The notes under the pieces: generated by a model
What the model saw: only the letters and a program-made list of their open reading frames with translations
Databases searched by the model: none
Told to the model about the DNA's origin: nothing
Position numbers and translations under genes: made by a program
Assembly (NCBI GenBank): GCA_030549775.1
Contig: CM060181.1
Location: forward strand, 36,581,063 to 36,645,062
Length of the DNA stretch: 64,000 nucleotides
Source of the DNA: Tamarix chinensis
Taxonomy: Eukaryota > Streptophyta > Magnoliopsida > Caryophyllales > Tamaricaceae
Reading direction: 5' to 3'
In this document: one piece after another, positions 58,102 to 64,000 of the stretch
Layout: every line of letters starts with the position of its first letter
Numbering within the stretch: the stretch's first letter is position 1

Positions 58102-59918
58102 TGTAATATCTCAAATTTTAACTAAATCTATTCTCGAGTGATTAATATCGTAACCTAATTCTAATCTCAATAAGTTAATATTTAACCTTATCATAATCTC
58201 TATTTCAAATTCTTAATACTTTATCCTAATCCTAAACCAAATTTTTTTTAAATAAGTTATATAATAACCTAATGTAAAATTATTTTAACCTAATTTTAAC
58301 TCTAAACCTAAATGTTTTTTCTATTCCACATTTTCATTTTTCTTTTATTTCCTTATTATCTTTTTCTTTTCCCCCGGCTAGTTTCTTCTTCCCTTTTGTT
58401 GCTTCCTGTTTCTTCTAGTGTGTGACTTCTTCATAAATCTTGACCATGCCTTTGTCATGACATGCCTACTCATACTTCAAATCCCACTCTTACCACTCCT
58501 TTCATGATATGCTTATTGTAACCCATGCATGATCATACCTCACTTATCCCCTTCATTGTATCTATGCATTAGTATATGTATAGTGTGTTAATGTCTAAAA
58601 CCTCCCTCTCCCTTCGTCTATGTTTTATTAAAAGTTTAGGTATGATAATAATAATAATAATAATTGAGGAATATATACTAAATTTTATGGAAAAATCCAA
58701 ATAGAGAAGAAGTTATGCCTAAAATGAGAAATTAGGGTTTCAAGACAAGTATAAAGATCTTAACCTTTGAGAAAGACTTCATTATCTATGTGATTTTTCT
58801 TTGTCTAATTTAATTTGGTTTAGTAATTATCAATCAATCATAAATATGACATTAATCATGTAAAGTGAAAGATCATAAGAGTCGGGCCAAGGTGTTTTAT
58901 GGGTTCGTTCCACCAAACGATAATAATGACTCAGGTGTGTTTTTCTCTAAGAAGTACTTCAGTTTGCTATAATGGATTAAGAAGAATGGGCCCTAAAATT
59001 AACGTGAATGGCAATATGATTTGAGATAAGTAACTAATTGATAAGACATTCATGATTTAAAGTGAAAGAGTACGTGAGTTAGGACTAAGGTGTGGGGTCC
59101 ATTCCATAAGATGATAATAGTAGCTTAAGTGTATTGTCCTAAGAGATACTTCAAACTATTCTACCAGTTTAAGAATAGTGGCTTGGGTGCATTTTTCCCT
59201 TAGAGGTGTAGGATATGTTCCACCAAAAAATAATAGTGGCTCAAGTGTGTTGACTCTAAGAGGTGCTTCAAACAGTTCTATCGATTTAAGAAAAGAAGGA
59301 TCTATGAACTCAATGTAAATAAAAGAATAAAATATGTTGAGGTCTTAATTTGTAACTACCTTGTAATATTTTATTTATCTCACATATGTGACTACTTTCC
59401 TATGTGAATGCATGTAATTATTAGTTTACCTTACTCAACTATATTCTTACTTTACTCAATATGTAGCTTACTAACCATCATTTTCATAGGCAGTACTAAT
59501 TTCCACGAGCATATGGCCCTAATGTATATGTCTGGGTCAATGAGGACCTATTAGACAATGTTGATACTATGATGCTTTGTATGAGGTAGAGTGATTTGCT
59601 ATATTATGTAGAATCCTATTATTTGAATGGTAGTTTACTTGGATACTTTTTTGGACTCTTTTATCAATGATATTTCTTTTGTTTATATTTTTGGATATTG
59701 TACTCGAAATTAATCTCCATCACATATTTATGTTTATGAAGTTTCTCTCTTTTTTCTATTTATCATGATTTAAATGTTAACCATTTTACCTTGTGATTGA
59801 CGTAAGACTAATGAGATAAACCACACTTATATCAATTAAAGCGTTGACACCCAATTATTTTAGTATTAAGCTTCTACCAAAAATGAAATTTTTTTGTAGT
59901 AAAATTTTGGTTGTTAAA
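58102..59918 (+). repeat. 3' LTR of the Ty3/gypsy element (1.8 kb)
   Basis: It starts TGTAATATCTCAAATTTT and ends ...AAATTTTGGTTGTTAAA, followed by the duplicated attta. It aligns with 23505-26522 except for a deletion matching about 24056-25140. A short TAA run lies at 58645-58665 and an AATAGTGG array at 58900-59300. Confidence 0.88.
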
Positions 59919-60230
59919 ATTTATGTCTCATAGTAGTGTCACTACTCATACTATTATCAAGAGTAGTAGATTATTTTATACTTTGCAAATGGGAAACAAA
60001 AGTGGCCACCATGTTGGAATTGCTAATCTCATAGAAGGCTTTGGTAGAGATTATATTCTTCTTTCTATAGGGATAAGTTTAGACATAAGCAATAACCTAT
60101 TATCTAATAAGACAGAAAGAAACGTATTAACTTTTAAGGATAATTGACAAAATGAATATCACATAAAAATAACCTATAAGGATGGTATTAAATACCTTTA
60201 TTTAACATCTGATAGTTGCATTTTTTATGG
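59919..60230 (+). pseudogene. Outer Ty1/copia protease fragment
   Basis: The frame reads SSVTTHTIIKSSRLF, GIANLIEGFGRDYILLSIG, DISNNLLSNKTERNVLTFKDN, and after a stop NEYHIKITYKDG and KYLYLTSDSC. It matches a copia protease pattern (DSATTHTILxxxxxF ... LIEGxGxAxxxLPxGTxxxIxxALYSxxxxRNLLSFKDIRxNGYHIxT). It continues the gag at 13815-14743 across about 45 kb of inserted DNA, and its start overlaps the attta duplication of the gypsy element. No integrase follows that I can read. Confidence 0.75.
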
Positions 60231-60973
60231 AATTATTTGACATATCGTAATCCAACTTTCTATACATGTTATGAAAATTTAACCTTTTTTACTCTAGTTT
60301 TCTATATTGCCCTAGTTTTTCAGAAATAGATAAAATTAAGGTAATTTGGGCTTATAACTAAGGATAAGAAGCACAATACAAGAACTAACCTTTAAGAAAT
60401 GGAAATTTGGATATGTCATCATGCAAAACCCTAAAAGAGAAATCATGTGAAGAAAAATAAAGTCAAGATAACCAATAAAGAGGAAATAGGGGGTGTATTT
60501 ATAAAAATATGGCTCGTATTTTCTTGATTTTTCTCCCACGTGATCCATTAATTCATCTCACATGCATAATGTTAGATCAAAAATATGGTTACCCCGTATT
60601 TACTAATATAGACCATATTTTTTTTAAATTTTGGATTTAATTCATACAACCTTCTATCTATATAGATAACATATATTAGATCAAATATAACATAGAAGAG
60701 CACTACCATGAGAAATTCTACTTCATTTTAATTATTTCTAAACCATTAGGATCCTTTTATTAGTTTTAGTTGGTTAATTGATGTAATTGAGGGATCAGAG
60801 ATTATACAGTATTTGTAGTTTTACAATCTCCTAATTTCTTTATTTCGTTTATTTCTTTTATTCATTTTGTAGTTATCACTATATTTAATGTAATTCTCGT
60901 TAATTTTTTTTAATTAAGTTTGTGATTGTGTGTTTTTTTTATTTAATCTTGGTTATTTTGTTTATTCATGCTA
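60231..60973. other. Unassigned AT-rich DNA
   Basis: It may include the decayed rest or 3' LTR of the outer copia element, but I see no LTR pair, primer tract or protein motif. The minus-strand open frame 60336-60548 has no domain. The last six bases, atgcta (60968-60973), may be the target duplication of the LINE. Confidence 0.45.
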
Positions 60974-61330
60974 ATTTAATGTGGGATCTAAACCTTTTAA
61001 AATTTTGAACTTATGGGATGAGAAGGAGGGTTTCTTTGACCTTATTAGAAGTGTTTGGCAGACAAAGTTGAAGGGATCAAAGGCTTATCAGTGTAAGAGT
61101 AAAATCAGATTATTAAAGGAGGAACTAAAAAAGTTCAATGCCATTCAGTATGGGAATATTACTCAAAAGCTTACCCTTGCTTATTAGTTTTGGTAGAATA
61201 AAGTTAATGATTTGTCTCAACATCCTCTTGTACAAGATTGTATTAAGAATGAAAGAGTGGCCATACTAGAATGGGAGAAGAGAGCCATAGATGAAGGGAA
61301 TTTCCTTTAAAAAAAAGGCTCATATTTAGT
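60974..61330 (+). pseudogene. LINE ORF2: endonuclease end and linker
   Basis: It reads GSKPFKILNLWDEKEGFFDLIRSVW, KGSKAYQCKSKIRLLKEELKKFN and YGNITQKL, the conserved region after the plant L1 endonuclease (KPFxFxNxWxxHxxFxxxVxxxW ... LKxLKxxLKxWNxxxFGxI). Stops follow (LAY*FW), with the continuing EWEKRAIDEGNFL frame to about 61310. Confidence 0.8.
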
Positions 61331-61579
61331 TTGTAAAACTGGAATATCACAACAATAAATACTTCTATGCTACCCTATAGGGGAGGAGATCTTAGAATAC
61401 AATATATCAGTTGATTAATGAGCAAAATTAGGTCCTTTTGGAGGAAGATGATATTAAGGCTAAGATTGTTGGTTTTTACAAAAAGATGCTTGGTTATACT
61501 AGTGTTGAGCTTAATCCCATCAACAATGTAGCTTGCAATTAGGGTCCATTATCTTCATACCAGCAGCAAATTCTGCTTG

Positions 61580-62890
61580 ATTGACCTAATTTTGAAGAGG
61601 TTAAAACTGCCTTTTTTTCTATGGGAAACTTGAAAGCTCTTGGGTCTGATGGCTATAATCCTTTCTCCTTTAAACAAGTCCGGCCAATTCTTGGTAATGA
61701 TATTGCTTATGTTTTTTTTTCGGCTTTCTAAGAAGCTTCTCATGTAGGTTAATAATACTACCATCACTCTCATTCCTAAGATTAGTGGAGATTTAAAAGT
61801 TAAGGATTTTAGGCCTATTGCCTTTTGCAATGTTTTCTATTAAAAAAATTCCAAAGTCTTGGCTAACAGATTGTAATCGGTGTAGCATTTTATTGTTGGT
61901 GACTCTCAAGCTACCTTTATTAAGGGTCGTAATTTAGGAGATAATGTTCTTATGGCTACTCAATTAGTTAAGCACTATCAATGTAAGACTATTTCTCCTA
62001 GGATGATGCTTAAAGTGGATATTCAAAAAGCTTATGATTATCTGGAATGGACTTTTTTGCAACATACTCTCCTGGCTTTTGGTTTTCCCTTTCATTTCAC
62101 AAAGCTAAGCTTATGATTATCTGGAATGGACTTTTTTGCAACATACTCTCCTGGCTTTTGGTTTTCCCTATCATTTCACAAAGCTGATTATGGCATGTGT
62201 GACTTCTATTAGAACCTCTTTCAATGTGAATGGCACCTTGACCTATTAATTTAACTACAAGAGAGGTCTCAGGTAGGGGGATCCTTTATCTCCTTATCTT
62301 TTTATTATTGCTATATAATACCTTCATAGGAATTTGCAGTAGTTGTAGAATGATAGAAAGTTTTTGGGCCATCATGGTTGCAATAAATTCAAGATAATTT
62401 ACCTATATTTTGCTGATGACTTGTTGTTGTTTACAAGGGGTGATGTTTACTCAGCTTCTCTTATTAAACAGAAGTTGGATTACTTTGCTCAATGTTCTAG
62501 TCTAAAAGCTAACCCCTTTAGCTTAGTTTATCTAGCAAGGGTAACTAATTATGTTAAGGCTTAGATTTTGGAGATTCTCAAGTGTGATGAAGGATCCTTC
62601 CCATTCAGATACCCGAGGGTTCCTTTTGCTTCGATTAGGTTGGGTATTTCACATTTTCAGCCTTTGATTGATTCTCTCTCTACTGGGATTCTCCTTTGGA
62701 CTAACAAGCATCTCAGTTATGTTGGGAGAATCCAATTAATCAAATCTGTTTTGTTTAGCATTCAAAATTTCTGGACTCAAGTTTTCATCCTCCCCAAAAA
62801 ATTTATTACCTATGTTTATAGCATATGTAGGAACTTCCTATGGTATGGTCTTAATTCAGGTTCCCAGAAGGCCTTGGTCTTCTAGTAGTA
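61580..62890 (+). pseudogene. LINE ORF2: reverse transcriptase
   Basis: The domain primes from nicked target DNA. Its broken frames give FEEVKTAFFSMGNLKALGSDGYNPFSFKQ (KxPGxDGF block), NNTTITLIPKISGDLKVKDFRPIAF, SKVLANRL, DSQATFIKGRNLGDNVLMA, PRMMLKVDIQKAYDYLEW (motif A), then after a tandem duplication a degraded RGLRQGDPLSP block, and FADDLLLFTRGDV with FADD at 62409-62420. The rest (SLIKQKLDYFAQCSSLKAN; SYVGRIQLIKSVLFSIQNFWTQVFILPKKFI) continues to about 62885. The 79-bp duplication shifts the frame in the middle of the fingers/palm. Confidence 0.88.
62028..62185 (+). repeat. 79-bp tandem duplication inside the LINE RT
   Basis: 62028-62106 and 62107-62185 are near-identical (one difference seen: ccctttcatttc against ccctatcatttc). 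The duplication starts at aagcttatgattatctggaa. At 79 bp it is not a multiple of three. Confidence 0.95.
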
Positions 62891-63690
62891 GGTCTGCCTC
62901 CCAATCAAGGAAGGAGGCTTAGGGATGAAAAATATTTTCTATTGGAACATTGAAGCTATGGGGGAGAGGCTATGGCAAATTGTGCTTAACAAGGAGATTT
63001 TTTAGATCAAATGGGTGCATGGTTATTACATCAAAGGGGCTAATTTGAGTGGTCTGCAATGTCATCCTCAATAGTCTTGGATTTTTAGAAGAATCATGCT
63101 TCTTAGAGATGTTCCTCTTTATACTTTCCAGTAGGGGTGTGTCCTTTCTAATGATTTATATATAACCAGCAGAGTGTATGATATTATTAGGCTGCAACGT
63201 GATATTAAACTATGGAATAAGCTAGTTTGGAACCATCCTAGTCTTCCTAGATACATATTCATCTCTTGGTTGTTGTGTAGGAAGGCTTTACTTACTAGAG
63301 ACATACTTAGAAAATGGGGGTCACAAATGAGACTACTTGTGGTATATGTGCTAGGGAGCTAGAAGATCTCAATCATCTTTTTATTCCCTGCCCTTTTGCT
63401 AAGGAGCTTTAGAGAATTATGTATAACTGGCTTGGCATTGTTCCCCCTTTAACTGATTAGGATCAGTTCCAAAATTGGATTACCCAAAGGAGAAAACATA
63501 GAAGGGGTGAGCAAGGTATTATGCATATAATGATAGCTGCTATTGTTTATAAGATTTGGCATGCTAGAAACCTAGATATCTTTCACGCCAAAGTACCCTT
63601 GGTTAAGAAAGTGGCTCGTGAGATTATCCTTCAGATCTTCATCAAGATATCCTCAATAGAGAATAAGGCTAATTGGGTTGTTTTGTTGGA
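62891..63690 (+). pseudogene. LINE ORF2 C-terminus with zinc-binding domain
   Basis: It reads GMKNIFYWNIEAMGERLWQI, then NKLVWNHPSLPRYIFISWLLCRKALLTRDILRKWG and, after a frameshift, CARELEDLNHLFIPCPFAKEL. This matches the zf-RVT domain of plant LINEs (xWxxxxPKxxFxxWLxxxxxLxTxDxLxxxG ... CxxCxxxxEsxxHLFxxCPFxxxxW). Of the C-x2-C pair the second cysteine is readable and the H...C part is preserved. The end of the protein is around 63710. Confidence 0.82.
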
Positions 63691-63803
63691 TTCTCTAGAT
63701 AGATTTATCTAGCTCCCTCTGGAAATATTTTCTTTATCTTCTCGATGTACTTTCTCTCCTTTGGTAATTAACGAAATTCTTATTACTTACAAAAAAAATG
63801 CTA

Positions 63804-64000
63804 GGCTAGATTAGTATGGTGTATATGGATAATTGAAAGTTATGGGATAATTAACCATGATATATGAATTGGAATTGATTGTCGTGTATATGTTTTGTTA
63901 GATCAATGACCAGAGTTTAATGATCACCTATCCAAGATTAGAACTTTATTATATATTTTAGTCATCTGGTTCATTTGAGTTCTATTTAGATGCTACGATA
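63804..64000. other. Unassigned AT-rich DNA at the window end
   Basis: About 200 bp after the LINE and its possible target duplication, with no recognisable gene or repeat. Confidence 0.5.

Larger units (their letters stand above)
23505..59918 (+). mobile_element. Ty3/gypsy element expanded to 36.4 kb by nested insertions, TSD attta
   Basis: The 5' LTR (23505-26522) and 3' LTR (58102-59918) start TGAAATACCTCAAATTTT and TGTAATATCTCAAATTTT and align over their lengths. Identical attta occurs at 23500-23504 and 59919-59923. A tRNA-Met site follows the 5' LTR, and gag, protease, RT and integrase appear in Ty3 order. Pol is broken by a family-B LTR (28396-35127) and by a 20.9-kb block (35818-56696) of family-A LTRs, an inverted family-B pair and a hAT relic. 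The rest of RT and RNase H between 35817 and 56697 is gone, so at least one deletion occurred. Confidence 0.88.
60974..63797 (+). mobile_element. 5'-truncated L1-type LINE
   Basis: Plus-strand fragments of one ORF2 appear in order: end of the endonuclease, linker, reverse transcriptase and C-terminal zinc-binding domain. They are followed by about 90 bp of 3' UTR and an 8-bp A run at 63791-63798. atgcta at 60968-60973 and 63798-63803 may be a short target duplication. The element lacks ORF1 and most of the endonuclease. Many stops and frameshifts make it inactive. Confidence 0.85.

Overview
This window looks like repeat-filled intergenic DNA from a large land-plant genome. It is AT-rich and has no intact host gene, tRNA, rRNA or bacterial-type feature that I can support. 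The evidence for a plant is the element mix: Ty1/copia and Ty3/gypsy elements primed by initiator tRNA-Met, non-autonomous CACTA and hAT elements, a Tourist-like MITE, a hAT transposase relic and an L1-type LINE. Nothing in it lets me name the species. Almost every long open frame is low-complexity translation of C/T-rich LTR sequence, and every recognisable protein-coding stretch is a broken transposon gene.

Region 1 (1-12539, minus strand): a Ty3/gypsy remnant. It holds a partial 3' LTR (944-1655), scraps of pol (about 1665-2010), gag with a zinc knuckle (about 2200-3420), a tandemly repeated primer-binding zone (3534-3731), and a 3.3-kb 5' LTR (3742-12539). That LTR is split by a 5.5-kb solo LTR (4206-9682) flanked by the perfect 5-bp duplication ataat.

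Region 2 (about 13815-60230): a Ty1/copia relic on the plus strand (gag at 13815-14743, protease at 59919-60230) has been split by a stack of later insertions. They are: a minus-strand Ty1/copia element with both LTRs (14749-19854); a 3.4-kb solo LTR (20077-23442); and a Ty3/gypsy element spanning 23505-59918, bounded by attta on both sides. The pol gene of that gypsy element is itself split. Gag and protease (26660-28390) are followed by a family-B LTR (28396-35127, duplication catac) that carries a 2.5-kb CACTA element (30757-33253, duplication atg). Reverse transcriptase resumes at 35133 and is cut at 35817 by a family-A LTR (35818-51607). That LTR contains an inverted family-B insertion (36560-46856, duplication cccta), which holds a hAT element (38016-39263, duplication attacacc), which holds a second hAT element (38450-38935, duplication ctaaaagc). 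After a deletion scar, a hAT transposase pseudogene (51612-54018) and the 3' half of another family-A LTR (54019-56696) come before the gypsy integrase (56697-57985) and 3' LTR (58102-59918).

Region 3 (60231-64000): unassigned AT-rich DNA, then a 5'-truncated L1-type LINE (60974-63797) with an RT FADD box, a zinc-binding tail and a short poly(A).

The large LTRs of all these families share one layout: TGTAAYACCCC-type ends, a C/T-rich first half, tandem repeats in the middle, an array of ACCGG..AATAGTGG motifs, and a palindrome (CAGTACG-TAG-CGTACTG in the best copies) 420-500 bp before the LTR 3' end. A second inverted repeat lies 80-130 bp before that end. This shared structure across otherwise diverged LTRs is the most interesting signal here. 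All coordinates come from reading by eye. Insertion borders backed by target-site duplications are firm; the inner limits of degraded genes are approximate.
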